A DNA stretch of 6,882 nucleotides from Methanoregulaceae archaeon. Lineage in GTDB: Archaea > Halobacteriota > Methanomicrobia > Methanomicrobiales > Methanospirillaceae. The notes under the pieces are model-generated. The model was given only the letters and a program-made list of their open reading frames with translations. It was not told where the DNA came from and did not search any database. Both the position numbers and the translations under genes were made by a program. Positions 1-5,476 of this stretch are shown here, piece after piece (within the stretch, counting starts at the first letter, position 1; every line of letters starts with the position of its first letter). Location of the stretch: NCBI GenBank assembly GCA_028679405.1, contig JAJRBP010000051.1, positions 1 to 6,882 of the forward strand, given 5' to 3'.

Positions 1-615
1 GGTACCTGCGCGATGCTTATCAACAAGGTTCCGAGGCTTGCCTGTCGCACCCAGGCTGCGTTACTTATCTCAGGGGAAAAACCGGTAAGGCTCTCTCCGT
101 ACCCGGCCCTTGAATCAGCCGAATCATGGGACCCGGGGGAAGAGATCCTGGTCGAACCTCTTCCGCACCTCCCGGTAATCCGCGACCTTGTCGTGGATAT
201 GACCCACTTCTTCAGGTACTATCGCGAGATCGACCCTGTTCTCCACCCGGCAGGAAGTCCTCCCGACCATGAATACCTGATGTCGCAATCTTTTGTGAAA
301 GAACTCGAGATCTATACGAACTGCATCCTCTGCGGTGCGTGCTTCGGGGCATGCCCCGTAAACGCAGGCGATCCCGATTACCTGGGACCAGCCGCACTCG
401 CAAAACTTTACCGGTTCCACATCGACCCCCGGGAGGCCGGCGACGGCTCCCGTCTCCTCAAGGCCGATTCTCCCCGCGGCTGGTGGGACTGCAGGCTCCA
501 TGGCAACTGCATGACCGTGTGTCCGAAGGGAGTCCCTCCCATTATCGCAATCGGAAAGGCCAGGAAAGAACTATCCGGTATGGGCAGGGGTCCGGGAAAG
601 GGGGAAATCCGATGA
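1..615 (+). CDS. sdhB: Succinate dehydrogenase/fumarate reductase iron-sulfur subunit (5' partial)
   Basis: This is the electron-transfer subunit of a fumarate reductase/succinate dehydrogenase; it carries electrons to or from a flavoprotein subunit that is presumably encoded just upstream. The frame is open from base 1, so the start lies outside the window; the ATG at 13 is internal (it sits in GTCAMLIN, the end of the 2Fe-2S loop). Numbering from base 1, Cys3 and Cys15 have the 12-residue spacing of the last two 2Fe-2S ligands in SdhB/FrdB. CILCGACFGACP (Cys108, 111, 114, 118) and CRLHGNCMTVCPKG (Cys164, 170, 174) match the family's 4Fe-4S and 3Fe-4S ligand pattern, all present. The protein ends about 30 residues after the last cysteine, like SdhB/FrdB. 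It therefore lacks the C-terminal HdrB-like CCG domain known in TfrB of the CoM/CoB-dependent fumarate reductase. Its stop overlaps the next start (ATGA), so the two are likely translationally coupled. Electron donor and reaction direction cannot be read from this sequence. Confidence 0.92.
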   Translation, partial: GTCAMLINKVPRLACRTQAALLISGEKPVRLSPYPALESAESWDPGEEILVEPLPHLPVIRDLVVDMTHFFRYYREIDPVLHPAGSPPDHEYLMSQSFVKELEIYTNCILCGACFGACPVNAGDPDYLGPAALAKLYRFHIDPREAGDGSRLLKADSPRGWWDCRLHGNCMTVCPKGVPPIIAIGKARKELSGMGRGPGKGEIR

Positions 616-2003
616 ACCGGGAGGAGAGGGACCCACTGGGGAGCCTCATGATTGAAGGAGACGTGTACTACGGCATCCAGACCGTTCGTGCGATCAGGAA
701 CTTCCCGGTGAGCGGGATAAGGGCAAAGCCGGATCTCGTAAGAGCGTATGTGCTTGTCAAGAAAGCCGCAGCAATCGTGAATATCCGGCTCGGGATCCTG
801 GATACCGTGAGAGGAGATGCAATAATCCGGGCTGCCGACGAGGTCCTCGGGGGGTTGTACGCGGACCAGTTCCCGGTAGATGTCTTCCAGGCAGGTGCCG
901 GCACATCCTTCAACATGAACATCAACGAGGTCATTGCAAACAGGGCGCTGGAACTGCTCGGACATCCAAGAGGCGATTATGCATTCCTTAGCCCCAATGA
1001 CCACGTAAACCTGTGCCAGTCCACGAACGACACATATCCGACTGCGACGCACATCGCAGCGATATCAACCGCAGACCACCTGCTCCGGGAACTTGTTCTG
1101 CTGGAGGATGCATTCCTCAAAAAGGGTGATACGTTCTCAGGTATTCCGAAAGTAGGGCGCACGCACCTGATGGATGCGCTCCCGGTGACCCTGGGTCAGG
1201 AGTTCCGTGCGTACGGGACCGCGATCGGCAGGGCGGCTGCCCGGATCAGAGAGAGAAGAAACGACCTCCTCGAGATCCCCCTCGGGGGGACGGCAACAGG
1301 GACCGGCGCGAATTCCCATCCGAAGTACCGTACGATGGTGGTCGCCGAGCTTTCGGCACTCACCGGATATTCCCTGGTGCCTGCACGGAATAGTTTCGAG
1401 GCTCTCCAGAGCAGGTCGCAGCTCGTGGCGTTCTCGGGAGCGCTTCGGGAGCTTGCGCTCGAATTGATCCGGATAGCGAATGACATCAGGCTTCTTGGTT
1501 CCGGCCCAGAGGCAGGCCTGGGCGAGATAATCCTCCCGGCGGTCCAGCCCGGTTCCTCTGCGATGGCCGGGAAGGTGAACCCGGTGATCGCCGAGTGTCT
1601 CGACATGATCGGGTTCCAGGTACTCGGGAATGATACGGTCATCGCGCTCGGGGCCCAGGCCGGCCAGCTCGAACTGAATGTAATGACGCCTGTGATATGC
1701 CACAACATCCTCGAGTCGGTGGTAATTCTCTCGTCATTCCTCCCTGTTTTCAGGACCGGCTGCATAGACGGGATAAACGCAGACGAAGCGCGTTGCCGGT
1801 CCTACCTGAAGGGGAATTCAATGCTGGCTACCCTCCTCATCCCCAGGATCGGATTCGCACGTGCCGCCGAGATCGCCAAAGAATCACTGCGTTCCAGGGT
1901 CCAGGTCAGGGAAATAGCGGTCAGGGAAGGGATCGTTACTCCTGAGGAGGCAGATACCCTGTTTGACTATGAGAAGATGTCCAGGACAATTTTCGAAGAG
2001 TGA
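612..2003 (+). CDS. aspA: Aspartate ammonia-lyase (aspartase), fumarase/aspartase superfamily
   Basis: Predicted cytosolic homotetramer converting L-aspartate to fumarate and ammonia; 463 residues, normal for the family. The frame is open further upstream, but the ATG at 612 is chosen because it overlaps the preceding stop (ATGA), has a purine-rich GGGGGA ahead of it, and gives the usual N-terminus (REERDPLG, then YYGIQTVRA at 19-27). The superfamily signature is GSSAMAGKVN at 314-323, fitting G-S-x2-M-x2-K-x-N, with the catalytic serine most likely Ser316. Aspartase rather than class II fumarase is favoured by GAGTS at 95-99 (fumarases have GTQ), QSTND at 136-140 (fumarases QSSND), and KVNPVIAE at 321-328 (fumarases KVNPTQ). 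GRTHLMDA at 182-189 and the QLELNVMTPV region near 352-361 are also typical. Oddities are Ala-Met-Ala in the mobile loop where Ile-Met-Pro is usual, and Met in place of Gln in the THLQDA motif. Fumarase activity cannot be excluded. Linkage to the iron-sulfur subunit suggests an aspartate-fumarate-succinate route. Confidence 0.87.
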   Translation: MNREERDPLGSLMIEGDVYYGIQTVRAIRNFPVSGIRAKPDLVRAYVLVKKAAAIVNIRLGILDTVRGDAIIRAADEVLGGLYADQFPVDVFQAGAGTSFNMNINEVIANRALELLGHPRGDYAFLSPNDHVNLCQSTNDTYPTATHIAAISTADHLLRELVLLEDAFLKKGDTFSGIPKVGRTHLMDALPVTLGQEFRAYGTAIGRAAARIRERRNDLLEIPLGGTATGTGANSHPKYRTMVVAELSALTGYSLVPARNSFEALQSRSQLVAFSGALRELALELIRIANDIRLLGSGPEAGLGEIILPAVQPGSSAMAGKVNPVIAECLDMIGFQVLGNDTVIALGAQAGQLELNVMTPVICHNILESVVILSSFLPVFRTGCIDGINADEARCRSYLKGNSMLATLLIPRIGFARAAEIAKESLRSRVQVREIAVREGIVTPEEADTLFDYEKMSRTIFEE

Positions 2004-2011
2004 CTTTCTTC

Positions 2012-2055
2012 CCCGGACGTTTCAATGCCCCGATCCGGGAACAAAAGTTTTTTTT
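2012..2055 (+). terminator. Hairpin plus T8 tract after aspA
   Basis: CCCGGA at 2012-2017 pairs with TCCGGG at 2034-2039 (6-bp stem, long loop). It is followed by eight T residues at 2048-2055, a plausible archaeal oligo-T stop for the iron-sulfur/aspartase transcript. The T tract runs directly into ATAAAA, so the same bases may also be a TATA element. Confidence 0.5.
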
Positions 2056-2061
2056 ATAAAA
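2048..2061 (+). promoter_or_regulatory. TATA-like box upstream of the glutamate synthase gene (distal candidate)
   Basis: T8-ATAAAA is the best archaeal TATA-like string in the 223-base gap between aspA and the glutamate synthase domain gene. A start about 25 bases downstream (near 2080) would leave a leader of about 145 nt. That leader would contain a tight 5-bp hairpin, GGAGG at 2090-2094 pairing with CCTCC at 2098-2102. The rest of the gap has no convincing gene: a minus-strand frame is open here but its third-position composition is not coding-like. A closer promoter candidate is listed separately. Confidence 0.35.
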
Positions 2062-2181
2062 TCCTGATCGAAAGGAATCGACATTTCCCGGAGGACTCCT
2101 CCATCTCGTCAAATCATACTCCATGGTAACAATATCAGTTCCATTCACCCGCACGGACAGAATACAAAGCGATGGGGAAGT

Positions 2182-2220
2182 CTTATCTACCAGTTGCATC
2201 ACCCGGTTACCTGGGAGTGG
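2182..2220 (+). promoter_or_regulatory. Proximal promoter candidate and Shine-Dalgarno of the glutamate synthase gene
   Basis: CTTATCTA at 2182-2189 is a weak TATA-like element placed to give a start near 2211, about 16 nt ahead of the ATG. GGAGTGG at 2214-2220 is a good Shine-Dalgarno and fixes the ATG at 2227. The short leader would match the arrangement at the peroxiredoxin and DUF2769 genes. CCCGG at 2202-2206 can pair weakly with CTGGG at 2211-2215, touching the Shine-Dalgarno. Confidence 0.3.
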
Positions 2221-2226
2221 TAAGAA

Positions 2227-3462
2227 ATGGAGAACGATCCCTACCTGGCGGACTTCAGGCGGAGTTTCGATGATCTCGAACCGTTCATGAATGATATTCA
2301 CGATATCGCATATACCGGCCGTTCGATCGTGGAACCGATGCGGACTCATAGTCCGGTGATCTCCTGGAACGAGATCCTGATCAGGGGTGCCCAGCTGGCG
2401 AAGATCCCGCTGAACAGGGATGAGCTGATCAACACACGGACCGTCATCGGCCCGAAAGCAAGGCACCCGCTCGTGATCGAAACCCCTGTTTACGTCACGC
2501 ATATGTCATTCGGTGCACTCTCGCGGGAGGTAAAGATCGCACTGGCAAAGGGGAGCGCCGGGGCGAAGACCGCGATCGGTTCGGGTGAGGGTGGGATCCT
2601 TCCGGAGGAGATGGAAAATGCGTACAGGTATATCTTCGAATATGTACCGAACCGGTACGGGGTTACCGACGAGAACTTACAACAGGTCGACGCGATCGAG
2701 ATAAAAATAGGGCAGTCCACCCACCCGGGGATGGGTGCTATCCTCCCTGCATCAAAAGTGACAAAGGAGATCGCGACGGTAAGGGGGTATCCCGAGGGGC
2801 TGGATATCGTGAGTCCGGCGCATTACGACGATATCAAAAACCGCGACGATCTGAAGCGCAAAGTAGAGTGGCTCCGCACCCATTCGGGAGGGCGACCGAT
2901 CGGTATAAAGATCGCTGCAGGTCATATCGAGGAAGACCTGGAGATCGCCGTCTCGGCCGGTCCGGATTTTATTACCGTCGACGGGCGGCCCGGCGCGACA
3001 AGCGCTGCCCCGAAATTTATCAAGATGGCGACATCGATCCCGACAGTATTCGCACTCTACAGGGCGAGGAAATACCTCGATTCAAAAGGGATCAGGGATA
3101 TCTCGCTCGTGATAACCGGTGGCCTCCGGATCTCCCCGGATTTTGCCAAGGCACTTGCGCTTGGCGCCGATGCGGTGGCGATCGGGAACTCGGCCATGAT
3201 GGCATGCGGCTGCCAGCAGTACCGGGTATGTCACCTGAATACCTGCCCTGTAGGAATAACCACCCAGGACCCGCTCCTCCGTGAACGCCTCAATATCGAA
3301 GAATCTGCGAAAAGACTGACGAATTTCCTTCACGTCTCGACCGGGGAGCTTTGTGAATTTGCTCGCCTGACCGGGAACGAGGATGTCCATGGACTGAGTA
3401 TGTATGACCTCTGTACCACGAATTCGGAGATATCGGGACACACCGGGATCGAGCACGTCTGA
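2227..3462 (+). CDS. Stand-alone glutamate synthase central/FMN domain protein (archaeal type)
   Basis: The 411-residue protein corresponds to the FMN-binding synthase domain of the glutamate synthase large subunit, which reduces 2-oxoglutarate plus ammonia to glutamate in complete enzymes. Visible family motifs are THMSFGALS at 91-99, GSGEGG at 118-123, KIGQSTHPGMGAILPASKV at 160-178, the FMN-phosphate-type ITGGLR at 296-301 and GADAVAIG at 313-320. The 3Fe-4S cluster motif is Cys329, Cys335 and Cys340 (spacing 6 and 5, with CHLNTCPVGITTQ), identical in spacing to bacterial glutamate synthase. There is no N-terminal glutaminase domain and no ferredoxin domain, although some archaeal homologues carry a ferredoxin domain. 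The first 70 residues are a family-typical leader. The start is supported by GGAGTGG seven bases ahead. It is not evidently co-transcribed with aspA, given the terminator between them. Partner subunits are not in the window, so the actual substrate (ammonia, a glutamine-derived amide, or another amine) is undetermined. Confidence 0.88.
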   Translation: MENDPYLADFRRSFDDLEPFMNDIHDIAYTGRSIVEPMRTHSPVISWNEILIRGAQLAKIPLNRDELINTRTVIGPKARHPLVIETPVYVTHMSFGALSREVKIALAKGSAGAKTAIGSGEGGILPEEMENAYRYIFEYVPNRYGVTDENLQQVDAIEIKIGQSTHPGMGAILPASKVTKEIATVRGYPEGLDIVSPAHYDDIKNRDDLKRKVEWLRTHSGGRPIGIKIAAGHIEEDLEIAVSAGPDFITVDGRPGATSAAPKFIKMATSIPTVFALYRARKYLDSKGIRDISLVITGGLRISPDFAKALALGADAVAIGNSAMMACGCQQYRVCHLNTCPVGITTQDPLLRERLNIEESAKRLTNFLHVSTGELCEFARLTGNEDVHGLSMYDLCTTNSEISGHTGIEHV

Positions 3463-3615
3463 AATATCTCAGTCCGGGCATTGGACCAGTCTCCATCATG
3501 CCGCTGATCCGGTTCGCAAATGGGAGGTCATGATTTTCGGAAGGATAATCGTAGTAAAGATCACCATCCGGAGAATGGAGCACGACCGGATGCCTTAACA
3601 ATCTCCCTTCGTTGC

Positions 3616-3660
3616 AGAAAGCTTAATCCCGGAGGAGCCGCTCTCGTATCAGAGGAGATC
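3616..3660 (+). promoter_or_regulatory. Promoter and ribosome binding site of the peroxiredoxin gene
   Basis: AGAAAG at 3616-3621 followed by CTTAAT at 3622-3627 resembles a BRE-TATA pair. A start about 25 bases on (near 3649) leaves a leader of about 14 nt carrying GGAGATC at 3654-3660, a strong match to the archaeal Shine-Dalgarno and the basis for the ATG at 3663. The remaining intergenic bases, 3463-3615, hold no gene I can support. GAGATAT at 3427-3433 and ATATCTC at 3464-3470 form a wide inverted repeat across the preceding stop codon, but no T tract follows. Confidence 0.45.
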
Positions 3661-3662
3661 AG

Positions 3663-4133
3663 ATGGCGGAACAGGTACAAATCAGGCCGGGAGACAAAGG
3701 AATTTCATTTACTCTCAAGGACCAGAACGGAAAGGACTGGTCTCTACAGTCCTTCCATGGAAAACGAGTCCTGCTTTCATTCCATCCGCTGGCCTGGACT
3801 CCGGTCTGCACCGGGCAGATGAAGGCTCTCGAGGAGAATTACAGGACCTTTGAGTCGCTGAACACCACCGCGGCAGGGATAAGCGTGGACTCTCATTACT
3901 GCAAGAAAGCCTGGGGCGAGCATATCGGTATCAGGCTGACCCCGTTACTGGCCGACTTCTGGCCTCACGGTGAGATTGCACGGAAGTACGGGTTGTTCAA
4001 GGAAGACGCCGGTTTTGCCAGACGAGCGAATGTCCTCCTTGACGAACACGGGATGGTGGTCTACGTGAAGGTGTATGAAATACACGCTGCACCGGACCTC
4101 CAGGAGACGATTCGTTTTATTCAGGCGATGTAA
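3663..4133 (+). CDS. Peroxiredoxin (AhpC/TSA thioredoxin-fold, AhpE/BCP-like)
   Basis: Thiol peroxidase predicted to reduce hydrogen peroxide and organic hydroperoxides in the cytosol; 156 residues, the usual size for the short BCP/AhpE-type peroxiredoxins. The catalytic motif PxxxTxxC is PLAWTPVC at 42-49, with peroxidatic Cys49, Pro42 and Thr46. The conserved active-site arginine is most likely Arg121 in RANVLLD. The N-terminal strand pattern (PGDKGISFTLKDQNGKDWSL) and the GISVDSHYCKKAW segment at 72-84 are standard for the family. The only other cysteine is Cys80, in the position after the DS motif where many relatives have serine; it is a candidate resolving cysteine, which would make this an atypical 2-Cys enzyme rather than a 1-Cys one. 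The gene appears monocistronic, with its own promoter, and faces the DUF2769 gene on the opposite strand. Its role in oxygen tolerance is inferred from the family. Confidence 0.9.
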   Translation: MAEQVQIRPGDKGISFTLKDQNGKDWSLQSFHGKRVLLSFHPLAWTPVCTGQMKALEENYRTFESLNTTAAGISVDSHYCKKAWGEHIGIRLTPLLADFWPHGEIARKYGLFKEDAGFARRANVLLDEHGMVVYVKVYEIHAAPDLQETIRFIQAM

Positions 4134-4214
4134 GGCCTGTTTTCGGTCCATTGATGCACATGTTGAAGAAAAAGGAAATCTTCCTGGAGACCGGCAATAA
4201 AATCCGTGATCTCC

Positions 4215-4517
4215 TCAGCGGAGGTTCTCTTTATATCGCTGTGTCATTTCTCCTCCCCGGAGGCAGAACCGGTCGTGGGTGAGTCCCAGATTCCTTGCGA
4301 CCGGGCACGTCGGGCAGATACACCCCAGATCCTGGGTGATGCAATTGAAACTGCCCCCGATCGCACAGAACAATATTTCTTTCGCTTTTCTTGAACAGTC
4401 GGTGTACGTGGGGCATCCCGGGCATGGGCACATGCCTTTGAGCGATACTATCTGGCTGGAGAACTCGGACGGGCTCATCCTGAGGAGCCCCTGGAACGTC
4501 TGGTCGAACTTATCCAT
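4215..4517 (-). CDS. DUF2769-like cysteine-rich protein
   Basis: A 100-residue soluble protein of unknown function matching the DUF2769 family of methanogens as I recall its pattern. There are ten cysteines, at 30, 32, 35, 41, 51, 59, 66, 68, 71 and 85. The motif CxCPxCP occurs twice (30-36 and 66-72), each followed by a further cysteine (Cys41 and Cys85), which suggests an internal duplication and metal or iron-sulfur binding; binding itself is inference. The start MDKFDQTFQG is chosen over an upstream in-frame ATG at 4577 because AGAGGTC sits a few bases ahead of it and a promoter fits just upstream; the longer reading would translate through that promoter. The C-terminus RYKENLR is charged. 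The 81 bases between this stop and the convergent peroxiredoxin stop contain no gene. A T-rich run on this strand (complement of 4174-4180) may end the transcript. Confidence 0.8.
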   Translation of the reverse strand: MDKFDQTFQGLLRMSPSEFSSQIVSLKGMCPCPGCPTYTDCSRKAKEILFCAIGGSFNCITQDLGCICPTCPVARNLGLTHDRFCLRGGEMTQRYKENLR

Positions 4518-4519
4518 AC

Positions 4520-4558
4520 AAGACCTCTGCTGAATACAGCAGGTCTTCCTATAAAAAA
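4520..4558 (-). promoter_or_regulatory. Promoter with operator-like palindrome for the DUF2769 gene
   Basis: On the minus strand TTTTTTATA (4558-4550) is a good TATA-like box. Between it and the ATG at 4517 lies an interrupted palindrome, 4520-4547. Its outer arms are AAGACCT and AGGTCTT, its inner arms GCTG and CAGC, with a 4-base centre and two unpaired bases (CT, 4527-4528) in one arm. A transcription start about 25 bases from the box falls near 4529, inside the palindrome, and the downstream arm contains the Shine-Dalgarno AGAGGTC. The layout would suit a repressor blocking RNA polymerase, or an RNA hairpin hiding the ribosome binding site. No regulator is identifiable here. Confidence 0.5.
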
Positions 4559-4569
4559 GTGCTTCGCAC
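4553..4569 (-). terminator. Short hairpin plus T6, downstream of the gene remnant
   Basis: On the minus strand GTGC-GAA-GCAC is followed directly by TTTTTT, eleven bases after the stop codon of the remnant at 4580. It could be the surviving terminator of that gene. The T6 is shared with the TATA-like box of the DUF2769 gene, so one or both readings may hold; the stem is only four pairs. Confidence 0.35.
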
Positions 4570-4579
4570 ACGTGCATCT

Positions 4580-4693
4580 TTACTTGTTCCTGAAGGCCCC
4601 GGTCTGGTTGATGAGTGCGGTTTTCCAGGCCTGGTAGAGCCCGCGGGTCACGCTGGTCCTGCAGTCGCGTGGGAGAAGTATAAGGTTTTCATC
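4580..4693 (-). pseudogene. Headless 3' remnant of an unidentified protein gene
   Basis: A minus-strand frame of 37 codons between two TAA stops reads (part) LLPRDCRTSVTRGLYQAW, then continues to ...TGAFRNK and a stop at 4582-4580. In its last 31 codons (4675-4583) I count 28 with G or C in the third position, against about half G+C in positions one and two, a strong coding signature. There is no ATG in frame; only a GTG 23 codons before the stop is available, and it has a poor ribosome site. An ATG with a weak AGGT ahead of it at 4692 is in the next frame, so a frameshift is possible. Upstream of 4694 the same frame loses the coding pattern. The stop followed by a hairpin-T6 fits the true 3' end of a truncated gene. 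I do not recognise the family; a very short functional gene from the GTG remains possible. Confidence 0.4.
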
Positions 4694-4766
4694 TTACCTG
4701 TTGTTCACAGGTTTCCCTGGATGACAGGGTCCACTCATTTCTGCAGATCGAGGCATTGCGTGATAC

Positions 4767-4773
4767 AAAAAAA
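4767..4773 (-). terminator. Oligo-T terminator after the Yip1-family gene
   Basis: Seven T residues on the minus strand, preceded by a pyrimidine-rich stretch and lying 26 bases beyond the Yip1 stop codon, are a typical hairpin-free archaeal terminator. It would end the corA operon. Bases 4694-4798 otherwise hold no gene I can support. Confidence 0.5.
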
Positions 4774-4798
4774 GACCGGGGGAGAAGTGTCGTTTTTT

Positions 4799-5476
4799 TT
4801 ACGCCACTCCACCGAAGGGCATTCCAAAGAACGCGAAGTACAGCGAAATTCCCGCGAAGATAACAACAGGAACGAGAACCGTAATGACGGCATGTTTCAA
4901 TGAAATATTCCTCGAGTGCTTCAGGCCGAAAATCCAGATATTTGCGCTCCACAAGAGGAATATTATTCCTAAAACAGCCGCAATATGCTGGTACTCGATG
5001 TATGCCGGAGATTTCAGCACCTGGTTCTGTGCCTGCAACACTACCTGGATATCGGTGAGCGACCGGATCGGGCTTACCACGATACGGGAGAAGTAGGACG
5101 GTGCGATGATGATGCTTATTATCGCTCCCAGGACCTGAGGGAGCATCCCGAACCCGATAAATTCCAGTGTCCTTTTAAAAGTTCCGGATCCCCGGAAGGC
5201 CATCGAGATGAGGAACAGGATTGCGGCAATGACTATCCAGGAGATGAAAAAAGAGACGAACCCTCCGGCAATTCCTGAAATCGTGGTGAACATCCCGATT
5301 CCAGGGTCTGCATAGAGCTTTACAAACGGTCCCGTGGTGATATATCCAAGAATTGCCCCGGCCACGCCTCCGATAAAGAGAATCAGGAGAGGCATCCTGA
5401 ATGATTCCGGCTCCTCAATCTCAGCGGAGAAAAATCTTTCCGGGTTAAGAAGGAGATCAGGTATTTTCCCTTTCAT
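4799..5476 (-). CDS. Yip1-family integral membrane protein
   Basis: A 225-residue polytopic membrane protein resembling the archaeal and bacterial branch of the Yip1 domain family, whose function in prokaryotes is not established. A short cytoplasmic-type leader with LLLNPERFF at 8-16, common at the N-terminus of this family, precedes five hydrophobic segments at about 28-48, 64-93, 104-126, 163-185 and 195-219. FIGFGMLPQVLG at 107-118, entering the third helix, matches the family's central conserved segment. There is no signal peptide or added soluble domain. The ATG at 5476 overlaps the stop of the 46-residue gene (ATGA), so it is likely translated by coupling; only a weak GTGAT lies ahead of it. 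It is the last gene of the corA operon, with an oligo-T terminator downstream. Operon position suggests a role linked to membrane ion handling, but that is inference from context only. Confidence 0.82.
   Translation of the reverse strand: MKGKIPDLLLNPERFFSAEIEEPESFRMPLLILFIGGVAGAILGYITTGPFVKLYADPGIGMFTTISGIAGGFVSFFISWIVIAAILFLISMAFRGSGTFKRTLEFIGFGMLPQVLGAIISIIIAPSYFSRIVVSPIRSLTDIQVVLQAQNQVLKSPAYIEYQHIAAVLGIIFLLWSANIWIFGLKHSRNISLKHAVITVLVPVVIFAGISLYFAFFGMPFGGVA

Noticed and set aside
339..611. Upstream extension of the aspA frame back to an ATG at 339
   Set aside because: It overlaps the iron-sulfur subunit in another frame, and family alignment plus the ATGA overlap place the start at 612.
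2064..2200. Minus-strand open frame between aspA and the glutamate synthase gene, with a stretch VNGTDIVTM recalling the N-terminus of FdhD
   Set aside because: Third-position GC is only about half, the similarity stops after nine residues, there is no ribosome site, and the frame continues antisense into the glutamate synthase gene.
3505..3525. GGTTCGCAAAT resembling a tRNA T-loop
   Set aside because: No acceptor, D-arm or anticodon arm can be folded around it.
3531..3599. 22-codon plus-strand frame (MIFGRIIVV...) just after GGGAGGTC
   Set aside because: The Shine-Dalgarno-like string is only a base or two from the ATG, the peptide has no recognisable feature, and no coupling to neighbours is seen.
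4689..4760. Continuation of the remnant frame upstream through the TAA as a stop-readthrough protein
   Set aside because: The stop is TAA rather than a pyrrolysine TAG, and the upstream codons have no third-position GC bias (8 of 20).
4559..4903. Plus-strand open frame of 114 codons across the DUF2769-Yip1 gap
   Set aside because: Low third-position GC, no ribosome binding site, runs antisense into the Yip1 gene; the same bases show a coding signature on the minus strand instead.
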